35,024 nucleotides of DNA. Origin: Chromera velia (Eukaryota; Sar; Chromeraceae). A model generated the notes under the pieces. It was given only the letters and a program-made list of their open reading frames with translations, was not told the origin of the DNA and searched no databases. The stretch is from assembly GCA_018398765.1 (NCBI GenBank), contig JAHBMJ010001145.1, positions 1 to 35,024 of the forward strand, in the 5' to 3' direction. The translations under genes and the position numbers were made by a program. Every line of letters starts with the position of its first letter. Within the stretch, counting starts at the first letter, position 1. Of this stretch, positions 9,901 to 21,337 are shown one piece after another.

Positions 9901-11491
9901 GTCGGTCTCCATCTTCTAGACGAGTGTTGGCTGATCACCTTCAGTTGTCTTTGCTGTTGGTTGTTTGCTTGTCTGCGCAAGGCTGACCACCCTCGTGGCC
10001 TGTAAACGCCTCCAGCATGTTTGAGTCTGTCTGGACTGGTCCTCCGACAGCTTTCAAACACAAGAAGACACCCTTCGCCTCTCTTATATGTCTGCAAGAT
10101 TATCATTTTCTTCCGAGAGAGAGCTTCTTGCTTCTGGCTGTCCGTCTGTCGTGTGAATTGTTTAATGAGTGGCCGTTCGATCGGCTCGGATCGGGTGTGC
10201 AAGACTCTGCTTGCATGTTAAACAGACAAAAGGGACAGATGGTGGCATACCATATGGACTAACGCGGTGACGGCCGGTGTGCTAGCCGGGGAAGGCCTTC
10301 TGCTCTGGGACCCAATGCGGCGAGCCTGGAGTAGGAAGGAGGGGAAGTAAGGAAGGGGTACAAAATGATATCGAGCCTGTTCTCGATAGTAAGAGAGGCA
10401 GAAAGGTCGCGGCAGACTTACTGAAAGACAGAGTAGGGCACACGGCAGCTGCCGCCTTGTCTTTCGCCGGCGCCAGCAAAATTTTTAACAGGGATCGGGA
10501 AGGGTAAAGCGGGTCATGGGGGAAGGGGGAGAAGGGGGGACAATGGGGAAGGGGGGAGAGGGAGGGAAAGGGGGGGAAAGAGGGGGAGAGGGGGGTTGCT
10601 TCAGGGTTTAGGGGGCGAATCGAATTGAGGCTGGCCGAGAGCATGTGAAGTACTAGCGACTGAGTATGACTGGAGCGTCTTTTGTTCGGAGTTGAGAGTT
10701 CATGTGTTAAAAGGAGCAGTAAGGGGATAAAACGGGACAGAAAGAAGAGGCAAAATAGAAAAAGACCAGCGGGGCAATCTGCAATATGTCCGGTCCCTTC
10801 CCTCCCTCCCTTTATGCAGCCACTAACATGCGCGAAATGCATTTGTGCTTGACGAGATGGCCGAGCCCTTCTGTTAATGAGAACTCGAAGTCGATTGCCT
10901 ACCCCTACGTCAGGTACATTGAGATATGGGCAGACTCTGAGGACTGCTTGATTGCCGCCGCCATGCGTTTATGCCTGCGCGTGCCCACGACTGCCTGGGA
11001 CCGCCCTTGCGCCCCTGTACTGAACTTGGGGGAAGGATTGAGCTCATTGTAAAGCTGGGCGTCAAAAAAGCGGACTGCAAGCATGACAAGTCGAGCGCCA
11101 CACGTGCCGCGCATTTGGAACTTCTGGAATTCCCTTTGGAAGAGTGACCTTTCTTCGCTCGCGGCTTCTCTTGGCTTTGTTTTGCACGTGGCTTGGGAGT
11201 CAGACCCCTTGTGTTGCTGAGAGCACGAACGCACGAGGGGGCACTTTCATTTATTGTTTCCTTCTCGTTTCCTTCTGCTGTTTTAAAACATTTCGGGTTA
11301 TGCCTAGTTTCCTCCTTTGAGAAAAAAAGACTAGACAAGGCGGAGAGAGAATGAGTAGAGGAAGAGCAAAGAGAGAAGAAATTTTGAAAGAGATGTCTGT
11401 TAAACGAGAAAAAAAAAAAAAGAGAAAAAGCAAGGGGACAGCCCGTACATATCTTGGTGTCCGTTCTACATCTTCTCCCTGCAGGGGGATT
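9901..11491. other. Gene-poor stretch with G-rich purine tract
   Basis: No convincing gene is seen. Bases 10505-10600 are G/A-rich on the + strand with many runs of three or more G. Flanking sequence has ordinary composition and no recognisable domain in any frame. A 186-codon - strand frame over 10282-10842 is mostly a translation of this low-complexity tract. Confidence 0.4.
10505..10600 (+). repeat. G-rich polypurine tract
   Basis: Repeated blocks of 3-6 G separated by single or double A, for example gggggagaggggggttg. On the + strand it meets the usual pattern for G-quadruplex potential many times over; on the - strand it is a C/T tract. Confidence 0.7.
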
Positions 11492-11626
11492 TGTGGAGTC
11501 CTACCTTGTAGCGCTGCCCTCTGGACCCTCGTATGCACTGTATCTGAATGAGCCTGCATGCCGACGCCAGGGCCTGAGGCTCCGCCGCCACGCTTAAAAG
11601 TTTACTTCGTACGTGTCGCACGGATC
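11492..11626. repeat. Partial third copy of the dispersed repeat's first 135 bp
   Basis: It starts tgtggagtcctaccttgtagc and is followed head to tail by the start of copy B at 11627 (tgtggagtcgtactctgtagc). The tandem pair carries the same words (gccctctg, ctgtatctgaatgagcc, tgccgacgccag) in the same order. In the - strand it encodes a repeated peptide with the core LASARGLIQIQRMRG-like, seen also in copy A. Confidence 0.85.
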
Positions 11627-12499
11627 TGTGGAGTCGTACTCTGTAGCGCCGCCCTCTGAACCCTCGCATGCGCTGTATCTGAATGAGCCCGCGTGCCGAC
11701 GCCAGGCTCTGCTGCCACGCTTTGCTTTGTATGTATCGCACGCGTCAATCAAAGTTGTTGGAGTCGAATGTGACCTTCGCATTCAAACAATATGTCACTT
11801 GAGCAACGGATAGCATTGTTTGAGTCTGATGTTTGTTTGTCACAGATCAAGAGAGCTCTAGAGTCTGAGAGAAAGGAATGAGCAGAAAGTTTCACCGTGC
11901 TTGATAGAATGAATCCAGCCGATTAGAATATCAGATTGCGCTAGAACTTAAACTGATGTAGGGATAAACCTTCTGTAAACTGTTGCCTAACTGAGTGTTG
12001 CTCACATTCTTTCTCTAGTAGATCTTCCTAAGGTTCTTATCCTCGCTTTACCTTCTGTCTGGACGCCATAAGGTAGCCAGACAGGAGGGACAAAGCATTG
12101 TGGTGAACGCTCAGCTCGATGAGTCTCGACTCTCGTTTACCTTCTGTGATAGAGATCAGACCTGTCCTTTTGCGCAACAGTTGAAAGCTGATTGCAACGA
12201 TACGGGCGCGGTCAGGCAAAGACCGTGAGTGGGGGAATTCAGCGTCCCCTTGCATCCCAAGCTGCCTAGAATCCTCTTTTGGAGATCTCTTTAGAGTCTG
12301 ATCCTGGACTTTGCCTTTGTTCTTAGGTGGAGAGCCCGAAGATCGTTCGAGGTTGCCAAAGCCGATGGTGGAGACGTTGCTTGGTGTTGTTCAGGACTTT
12401 GAGGAGCCTGATTTCATTGAGAATACCGCTTACGAGCAGATCGCAATCCAAATGGCCAGTAGAGTGCTTTTCTTACCTTTTGATTCTACAACTGTCTCC
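11627..12499. repeat. Dispersed repeat, copy B (about 870 bp)
   Basis: Direct-orientation match of 9029-9900, about 2.6 kb downstream of it. The match stops exactly where a run of C and a (TA)n microsatellite begin, next to the left member of the 260 bp direct-repeat pair. Copy B may therefore have been cut by a later insertion. Confidence 0.85.
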
Positions 12500-12521
12500 C
12501 CCCCTATATATATATATATAT

Positions 12522-12778
12522 TGTATATAGGGAGTAAGCGGTTGCTATAGACGTATAGAGAATATATAAGTGTACCCGAGTCCATGGACTGTCAGTTCAG
12601 GCTAGAAGAAACAGACCGCTTCATGAGGCCAAAGAGGAATGAATGGATACATTTCGTCTCCGCAAATAGAAATAGATGCCGTGGCCCCCGCCCGTACAGG
12701 CACAAACGGGATAGCCAGGACGGACATGCCGAGACCAACGTAAGGTCCATGTGAGACGCAATACAGCGGTACGCAACA
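12522..12778. repeat. Left ~257 bp direct repeat (LTR/TRIM-like)
   Basis: Matches 13949-14214 in direct orientation with scattered substitutions. Both copies start TGTATA(T/C)AGGGAGTAAGCGG and end in CGCAACA, so they begin TG and end CA like retroviral-type LTRs. The outer flank is (TA)n. Confidence 0.7.
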
Positions 12779-13948
12779 TAGATTCCCTTTTCTTTTCCCC
12801 TTTCTTCTGATTAGTCCTCCTCTCTGTGTCTAACGTAAGTGTTAATATACTCAGGTCACATAGACAAAGCAACAAGGCCATTCACGAGATCAAAATGAAG
12901 GCGGTCGGCCATTGCATCCTCCCCCTACCCTCTCTACTGCTTCTTAACCACCAGCCAGCGGGGTGAGCGGAAACGCCTTCCATTAGCAAGTGTGAGAGGA
13001 AATGAGAGAAGAGAGATACAGTGACGGAAAAAACAAGGACATGCTTGTACGTTGTGCCCATTTAGGTGTATGGAGGTATGTCTAAGAGCAAGGACAACAG
13101 AGAAAAGAGGAGCATTGAGTGTGGAAAAAGAGATAATCCAGAGAGACAGACAAAGTGTCATGTGCTTCTTTTTTTCTTTGTACTCTCCTCCGTCAATCCA
13201 AGTGAAAGAGTAAACGTCGTTGCCGCGATCAGATAGGGTAACAAGGTAAAGGATTGAAGTAGGACTGGTATGCCACCACCTCACATTTTTTTCTAGCCAA
13301 CAAAAAAAAGAGACGAAGGATACGTTTCGCTTACTTCTCTGGAATTGCCAGAGGAGGAATGACATGCACAGACACAAACAATACCCGACAAGACCAAAAA
13401 GAAACCTGCCTGTCACAGATAAATACAAAAAGATTCGTTTAGTGGAAGGAGGCACATCATCGCAGAGAAAAATCTTGTTGGTCTGGTCAGGGTAGAGACG
13501 GAAAAGTTGTCAGGGTGATCAAGAACGTCAGTCATATTTGTGGCCAAAATCTCCAGGCAGTGCCAGGCAGGTCCTCCAAGTGGTCATCAGTGATGGACGT
13601 CGACTAAAACTAGTTGGTCGAAAGGCATAAACCCACGTCAGGCTCATCCAGATCGATCCACATCGGAAAGGACAAAGACAGATAAGAGGCAATTGCAGGA
13701 ACAGATGGAGATGGCAGGCCAAAGTCTCAATAGTAAAATCATCCTCAGTGCTTACCGTACTCCCCTTTGCGACATCAAGAATTGGAGGACCAAATTTTAG
13801 TAGTGGCTAGCGATGGTAAGAACATAAACAAAAGGCTCAAGCAGGTCTAAAAAAAAATCATACCAACAGCCTCCCTGAGGTGTGAAGGCAAAACCAAAAG
13901 ATTCAGATTTTATTTCCCTGAATCGATTTCAAGCTCTGGTTACCATGT

Positions 13949-14209
13949 TGTATACAGGGAGTAAGCGGTTGCTATAGATGTACAGAGAATATCTAGGTAC
14001 ACCCGAGTCCATGGACTATCAGTTCAGGCTAGAAGAAACAGACCGCTTCATGAGGCCAGAGAGGAATGAATGGATACATTTCGCCTCCGCAAATGGAAAT
14101 AGATGCCGTAGCCCCCGCCCGTACAGGCATGAACGGGAGTTACGGGACAGCCAGGACGGACATGCCGAGACCAACGCAAGGTCTATGCGAGACGCAATAC
14201 AGCGGCACG

Positions 14210-14214
<5 letters not shown>
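13949..14214. repeat. Right ~266 bp direct repeat (LTR/TRIM-like)
   Basis: Direct-orientation partner of 12522-12778. It is nine bases longer, mainly from a small insertion (gttacggga) around 14137. A (TA)n tract begins at its end. Confidence 0.7.
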
Positions 14215-14245
<31 letters not shown>

Positions 14246-14304
14246 TCCGGACATAAATCGTAATCTATATATATATATATATATTAATATAATCCATATA
14301 TATG

Positions 14305-14352
<48 letters not shown>
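14214..14352. repeat. (TA)n and (GA)n microsatellite cluster
   Basis: Three (TA)n runs (about 14214-14240, 14264-14284, 14297-14327) followed by (GA)n to about 14352. Confidence 0.9.
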
Positions 14353-15831
14353 CGGCGGGCAAAACCCGAAACATCAATGCTATGCTCTATAGATATATAA
14401 GAACTATAGAATAAGATAGAATAAGAAGCGGGAAGGCCTAGTGCGGAACCTATGAATCAATCAATTATGATACGTAAACTCTGGAACATACTGGAACACA
14501 TTCGATTTTACTCAATTCTAGTAGATTCTGGTCTTCTGGATTGGGTTATGGTTCTAGTTGCGGTTATGCAAAATTTGTATTACTATGATCAGTACAACTC
14601 TCAATGCAATGCAGTGCGATCGACATGAAGAAGCATGCAGTCTGTCTTCTTCATACAAACCATTCAAATACAGCCAGCCAGTCAGAGAGAGGGCGGAAGA
14701 AGGAGACATGTATCAGAACAGGGAAAAGGCTACCACTAGAGAACACACAGAAAGCGACAAACGGATATGCAGTTGCTGAATTATTCGCGAATGCACTCTC
14801 CCCCCCCTTTTCTCTCTCTCACACACGCGCGCGCGGGCACGCATGCGCATACAGACAGATGCACACACACGAGAGATACGAGAAAAAAGGGCGCAAATGA
14901 AATGGTCGGCCGGCGGAACCCGCGGGCGGGCTCCCTCCCTCCCTTCCTCCCTCCCTGTCTTTCTGTCACGCACATGACGCCCGCATTCATGCCAACGCGA
15001 CGCACATGCATGGATAGATTTCATTTTGGGATGAAAGGCAGACTGACGGTTCGAGGGTTGATGGGAGTGGAAAAGTATGTCTGGTTGACTTTCTTGAGAG
15101 GGTGGATGGATGCATGATATGATTTCCGTTTGCTAATGGCGGGCCGAGACGTTTTTTCTGCATATCAAGAGAGGAGAAGACGAGACGAGAGGAAACAAAA
15201 AAAAAGCATCGGCTTTTCCTCATTTGGTTTCCTTTCAGGTGATCGATCGAAGCCCGACTCTTCCTTTTTGGCTTTCTTTCTGACTTTCTCTCTCCTCCGG
15301 TCTCCTCCCCCTGAATCGCCATCCGTCCCACCGCCTCTCCTCTTCTCTGTTTGCCCTCTCCTCTTTCAGACCGTTGCAAAAGAAGAATGATCACGCGAAA
15401 CAAAAAAATGAAACACCCCAAAAATCCTCTTTCACACACAGAGAGAGAAAAAGAACCCGACTGTCGTCCCATGCAACACGGGACACACAAGAGAAAGAAA
15501 CACGCATGCCTACACGTACACACACACACACCCACACACGCACGCACACAGAGAGAGACGGAATCACATGGCAGTGCCAACGCGCCTCAGTTGCTTGGAG
15601 ACGCCGTTAGCAGCTGCAGAGAGACAGAGCAACAGGCAAACGACATAAGGGAAGGGAGGAACAAGAAAAGTCAAAAGGATGATGAAACTTTCATCCAAAC
15701 TCATTGATCAGCAAAACAACAGACACATGAAGATGGGTCAACACAGACAGACTGGAGAGAAAAAACAAAGGCCGCGACTGAATGCAACTGCTGTGTTCCC
15801 TCTCTCTCGTCTTTCCTCTATTGCTTTGCCT
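14353..15831. other. Gene-poor stretch with short dinucleotide repeats
   Basis: No supported gene. It contains short (CA)n and (CG)n mixtures near 14818-14870 and 15520-15550 and CCCT repeats near 14930-14955. A 197-codon - strand frame (14987-15580) has no recognisable domain and is biased by the repeats. Confidence 0.4.
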
Positions 15832-16779
15832 TCACTCTCTCATAGTGGCGCCCTTCACATCTTGCTCGTTCCTTTTCTTGGTTCCACGGCTTTTCTTCAT
15901 ACGAGTGCGGCTGTGCGCATACGACTGCAACGCCACAATCAGAGATGCGCAGGGACACAGACACTGGTAGAGAGAGCAACAGACCAACCAACCAACCCAC
16001 ACGACCTGATTGATGCAGGGGATACGGGAGTCTCTACATACATTCATTTCATCTATGTAGCATCCATCGCACAGATATAGATCAGAGCTGACCGACCGAC
16101 CCGAGTTGCTCCTCCTGTTGACCTCCTCCAATGTAGAGATCCTTCTGATCAGTTGATCAGCGGAACTTCTCTCAGGAGGAGACGGGTGGAGCATCTTCCT
16201 CAACACCCCCACGGCGTCTGCCGTCTCCCCGAGGCTCAGTCTCTGGAGGGTCCTGTTGATCCAAACCTGCATTTACTTAATTTCATACAGAATGAAATAA
16301 TAATATACTCATACATACTCATACATACAGAATGAAATAATAATAATAATAAAAAGTCTCTGGAGGGTCCTGTTGATCCAAACCTGCATACTTACCATGA
16401 CGAGAGAGAACAGTCAAGAAAAAGAAAGAAGAGCGGTACTTCGCAACTTCAACAAAGTCCGGAAAGAAAACTTCTGCCATTTTTCTCATCTGACAGCGCT
16501 CAATGTACGACAACAAACAGAGGCACACAGACCGACAGAGAGAGACATGCAAGCAAACCGACAGAAAGACAAGAAAGTCAAACATACAGATAGATTATAT
16601 GGTTTCCTTCTTTCTCCTTCCATTCATTCATTCATTCACTACATCCACTTTGTTTTCCAGGAAACAGACAGAAGGAGAGAAAGGCAGCCGACCTCTCTCT
16701 CCTCCCTCCTCGAGAACAAAGGAATCGCCTCGTTGCAGAGCAACTCAAGTGCCACCAAACCCAGAGAGAAGATGCGGGC
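15832..16779 (-). pseudogene. Decayed 3' part of a second protein kinase gene
   Basis: Three exon-like blocks on the - strand carry only the C-lobe of a kinase. The first, 16779-16693 after a CAG acceptor, reads ARIFSLGLVALELL and matches subdomain IX of the neighbouring Wee1-like kinase (ADIFSFGVTAFECA), but the invariant Asp is Arg. The second, 16489-16396 (MRKMAEVFFPDF), ends at a GTAAGT donor. The third, from 16266, reads LGETADAVGVLRKMLHPS then PPERSSAD, a subdomain XI with its conserved Arg, and stays open to 15832. No ATP-binding lobe or catalytic loop is found between it and 17164. The phases of the second and third blocks do not match, and the third block's acceptor and first bases are duplicated 117 bases upstream on the transcribed strand. 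I infer a truncated, decaying tandem duplicate. A gene with undetected upstream exons is less likely. Confidence 0.55.
16238..16389. repeat. 35 bp direct duplication spanning a splice acceptor
   Basis: The 35 bases at 16238-16272 and 16355-16389 are identical. They are separated by A+T-rich (ATA/TAA) sequence that contains its own smaller repeat (catacagaatgaaataataat). On the - strand each copy holds ATGCAG followed by the first 29 bases of the kinase remnant's last exon. Confidence 0.9.
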
Positions 16780-17163
16780 CTGCACCGACAACAATAAAGA
16801 AGAGAGGGTGGCCGATGTACTGTCAGCATCGAGAATTTATGCGTGTACATTCATGCAGGTAGGTGTCTATTTTCTCTCTTTCATCCTCGATGCCTGCAGA
16901 AAAACTCACAGAAAAAAAAAAAAGAAAGAAGAGTATGAATGATGTCAGATAGAACAGGGAGGGGCGAAAATGAAAGGAAGACGAGCACGGAACAGCCGAT
17001 TGTGAGAACAGAGCACTGTGCGTGATAAAATACGAACACCCCCAACTGGCTCTGCTATCTAGTGTCCAAGTTGTCCCCACAACCCCCCCCACAACTTCTG
17101 TAACGATGACCAATCCAACTCCATTCATTCGAAGCACCACAAAGAAAGAAAGACAGCACCCAA

Positions 17164-18063
17164 CTAACAGACCCGTTTGATGTCCAAACCGGACCCCTGA
17201 CCCTCTCCGCCCCCTCTCGTCATTGGACAGTCCTCTTCCCCCTTTCCTTCCTCTTCCTTTTCCTCTTCCTCTGCCTGCATCTCCTCAGGAGACAGATAGA
17301 CTCCGCGTCTGCACTGCCTGATCTGCTCGAGAAGGATGAGGGGGCCCTCCACGGCATCTCCTCCCGTCTCTCCGTCTCCGCCCCCTCTTGCTGCAGCCGC
17401 TTTTCTGGAGGAGGACTGCTCTCCATCTGTCTGTCCCTGCTGATCTCCCTGACTTGCTGTCCCTCCAGCGAGTTCTTTCATGAAGACACCACAAGGGTGC
17501 TTCAGTCTGTATTCAGGCAGGCCACGTGCACCCCCCTCTCCCTCGTCCTCTCTGCCTTCAGAAGGGAATCCGAGAGAGTCAACGCAGGCAGACGCGATGG
17601 AGCAGGAAGCTGAGGAGGAGGATGCAGTCGCGTTCCTCGTCTCCCGTCTGTCAAACACCACAGTGCCTGCAGGAACAGGAAGGGAAAAAGAAGAGAGCGA
17701 AGAAAGAGGGACATCAACAACAGAAAAAAAAGTCCACGACAGCCGGGGTGCTTGCGTTTTCTGTATCTTCGCTTCTTCATTTCAAATACCCCTGCAGAGA
17801 AGACCAGCGCAAAAAAAAAATCGCACAAAAACAACAGAAAGGGCAAGCGATAGACAGTCATTTTGACAAAGCAATTGACGATGTCCTAGTGTGGACACAT
17901 GTCTGTCTGCATGTATGCATCTATGCATACCCGCTCGCAACGAGAGAAGTAAAGAAAAGCAAACACGGAGGGACCCACCGGGGTGGAGTTCTAGTCTGCT
18001 GAGTGTCTCCTCACTCAACGTCTGGATGTCCTTCAGGACACTTTTCAGGACCCTACCCAGAAT

Positions 18064-18099
<36 letters not shown>

Positions 18100-18105
18100 A
18101 CACAC

Positions 18106-18150
<45 letters not shown>

Positions 18151-20204
18151 TGAGCTGCATTTTCTCCTTTTTCCTTTCAAAATGCATTGTCCTCTCTCCT
18201 CACTGAAATCAGGAAGACGCCTAAAAAACACACAGTGAAGCCACACAGAACGACGCACACATACGGACACATGCATACACGACCCAAATTGCTTGTTTTT
18301 CGGTACGCCCTCCACCTGCCTTCTCCCAGTCCCCGTTCATCTCTCGCTCTCACCTTTGGGGAAACGGAAGAGCGCCGCTTTCTCTGCTCATCCATCCGCA
18401 CAGCCAGCGAATTTCTCCACACTGCAAGCAAAGAAAAAGGTAGGGGATTGAGAGCAGCTAAGCATTTCAAACGGGCACCTAAAATTTTGCAGAAACTTTT
18501 TTTTTCACACGACAAACCGAAAACGAAGTAGAGACAGTCACGAGGGCATTTGGCTGAAGACAACGAACACCCTGCAGGAGGACTTTTTTCGTATGCTTTG
18601 TCCCACAATCGTAGAAACACAACATGCATTGACGCCTTCCTGTGGTATTGGAAGCTGCCATGCAAGGAAATGTTCTGGTGGTGCCTGTCTGTCAAACTTC
18701 ACTCACTCACTCAGTCAGTCAGTCAGCCAGTCAGTCAGTCCTTCACTCAGTCAGTCAGTCAGTCCTTCGCTCAGTCAGTCACTCACTGACGTTGAACTGC
18801 CTCGACCACCTGTCTCGCGGTGGGGCGCGCGTCTGGGTTGGCAGAGACCATTTGCAGAATCTGCGCGCGGGAGTGAAGGGGAGATGAGGGCGTACAGTGA
18901 TCACGTGTGCAATCAATCCATAGCAGTACATGGATGGACATGGCTGTCTACTGTTGGGGCGGAGCGAAGGGCAGTGACGGAGCGGGAGGTGACGTCACAT
19001 GCGACAGGGAGGCTGAGGGGGGTCGAGGAAGAGGAGAGGACAGGTCATCAAAAAGAAAAACAAAAGGGGAAATGGAGACAGAATGTATGCTTACTCATTT
19101 ACTTTTTTACTGTCCCGATGAGGAAGGAGCTCCGGACATCTGGTCCACCTGAAGAGATCCGATGGTCAGAAAAGCTGACTGACTGACTGACTGACTGACT
19201 GACAAGGAGCGAGAGAGACCCTCCAGGTGCGTCTTCTGGAGGAAGGAGCTGGCCCAGACACACCGGCACGATGTCTTCACCATAGTCCTCGGGAGTGTGC
19301 CCTCTGAGGGCGTGGTAGAGGTCAGACCGTCTCACGTTCCCGCAGATCTGCACATAGACGTGCACAGAAAGGGAGAGAGACAGAGGGAGGCGGAGGGAGG
19401 GCAGAGGCAGATGAAAGACGGATGGGACTGAGAAGACGAGAATGTGCCTGTCCCTTTCCCCCCCTCTCTTTCTGTGCTCGCGTGATTGATCAAATGGCGG
19501 AAGGACCCTCGAAGGAAACAAACACGGAAAAAGTCGAAGGAAGGCAGGGAGGTCAACGAAAAAGAGCACGAGTGGACAAGTCATCGTACACAAACAGAAA
19601 CACAGAGAAAATGTAAGGCACACCGACAAAGAACAAACAGACAGAAAGAGAGACAGACAGACCAAATCGGTTTCCAAAGGAGATTTCGGTGCCGGAATCC
19701 CGGAGGCGCACTCGAACGCCGTCACCCCGAAGGAAAAGATGTCCGCCTGCAATCAATCAAGGAGACGGAGACCAACACGAACAAAAACAAAGGCATACAC
19801 GCAGATATGATCAATTCTACATGCGGACGCAGACAGACATTCCCTGGCATTTCTGTAACGGAGAAAGAAGAGCACATGCCAACCGTGTGGGAGGCAGAAA
19901 ATAAAAAGAGAAGCATCCTCTCTTCCTACCTGGTGGTGGTCACTGCACTGATTCTTCATCTTCTCAGGTGCCAGGTATCTCACGTCTCCTGAACCGTTGC
20001 CCCCCCCGTCGCCCCCCGGCCCTCCGTTCATGGGGCTATCAGCCAAAGAAGCCAGGGGACTCCCTGCAAAGCTCCCTGTGTGGGTGAGTGCCCTGGCAGA
20101 GGAGGAGAAGGCAGAGGACGCATGGCTCCTCTGGCGGACAGCAAGGCCCAAATCCCCAATTTTCCACTCGTTGCGATTGCCCCTCTCAAATCTGAAGATG
20201 TTCT

Positions 20205-20240
<36 letters not shown>

Positions 20241-21303
20241 ACATGGACACACAGAGAGAGGAGAATAAGCAGGAGTGGGTGTTGGGAACGCAACCAGATA
20301 AGAATGAGGCGGCAGAAAGAGAACAACGGAACGAAAGAGTGAAAACAGAAGGGCAGCAATGCAATCCAAGGACGTGCATCCATAGAGCTTTCTTGCAGCA
20401 CCAGCAGGGACCTTGCATGCCCTCTTTATGAGAAGGCACGACAATAACAATCCTTTATGCACTCTCTCAAACAACCTAATCGACCCACCGACCGACGTAC
20501 TAACCGACCAGGTTTGATGTCACAGTGGGCCACCCCCTGCATGTCGAGAACCCTCAGAGCTTCTCCGATGTCCTCCACGAGGAACGAGACCTCCTGCATC
20601 CAGACAGACAGACACACACACACACACACATTCATACATACAGACAGACTACATGGTTTCTTTCCCTCCTCTTCTTCATGAACATAACAGACAGACTATA
20701 TCGTCCTTTCTTTCCTTTTCTCTTCGACAGACAGACAGACAGATTCACATTGTGCAGAGGGAAGGAGGAATGGAGGGAGGAAGGGGAGGGAGGAGGTGGC
20801 CCACCCCTGTATTAGAACAGAGTTCTTGTGTATCTCCGTCTTACGCATTTCGTCAAATTCGTTCTGTGCGGGTGACGTGGATGGACGCACCCATCCTCCC
20901 TCCCTCCCCTCCCGCCAACCACACACTGGAATTACGAGTTTCGTTGTTCGAACCTTACCACCATCAACCCAATCCTTCCCGGAACGAATCCATCCATCCG
21001 TTTGGTCAGAGGAGGAGACGGTGGAAGAAAGGAGAGAAGGCAGGCGCCATGCGAGAGACTACGAGAGGAAAGGAAAATCTCTCACGGATCCCAGAGAGAG
21101 AGAGAGAGAGAGAGAGTAATTTGCATGGTGGGGCCAGGCCGACGTACCTCCACAGAAAGAGAGTGAGTGGGTTTGCGGCTGTCAAGAAAATCCTGGAGGG
21201 TCCCCTCCTTGCAGAATTGCATTTTCAGGTACATGTATCCATCTGCACAGACCCCCCCNNNNNNNNNNNNNNNNNNNNNNNNNNNNNNNNNNNNNNNNCC
21301 ACC

Positions 21304-21337
<34 letters not shown>

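Larger units (their letters stand above)
12522..14214. mobile_element. Candidate TRIM-like element (short direct repeats around 1.2 kb)
   Basis: Two ~260 bp TG...CA direct repeats flank about 1,170 bases (12779-13948) with no recognisable gag, protease, integrase or RT. Both outer ends abut (TA)n tracts, which could be the target or a hidden target-site duplication. Size and lack of coding fit terminal-repeat retrotransposons in miniature. Against this, I see no clear primer-binding site after the left repeat and no good polypurine tract before the right one. A plain segmental duplication is the alternative. Confidence 0.4.

Noticed and set aside
10282..10842. 186-codon - strand open frame
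   Set aside because: Most of it translates the G-rich polypurine tract as Pro/Ser/Leu runs. No domain, no repeat support.
12934..13455. 173-codon - strand open frame inside the TRIM-like core
   Set aside because: Hydrophobic but without recognisable motifs, and no splice or homolog support in the window.
14987..15580. 197-codon - strand open frame
   Set aside because: Starts and ends in repeat-biased sequence and shows no domain. It may be chance.
19204..19220. Donor GTCTCT after 19220 for exon 7 of the Wee1-like gene
   Set aside because: It gives phase 2, which does not match the next exon. The GTCAGT donor at 19203 gives phase 0 and a normal kinase helix.
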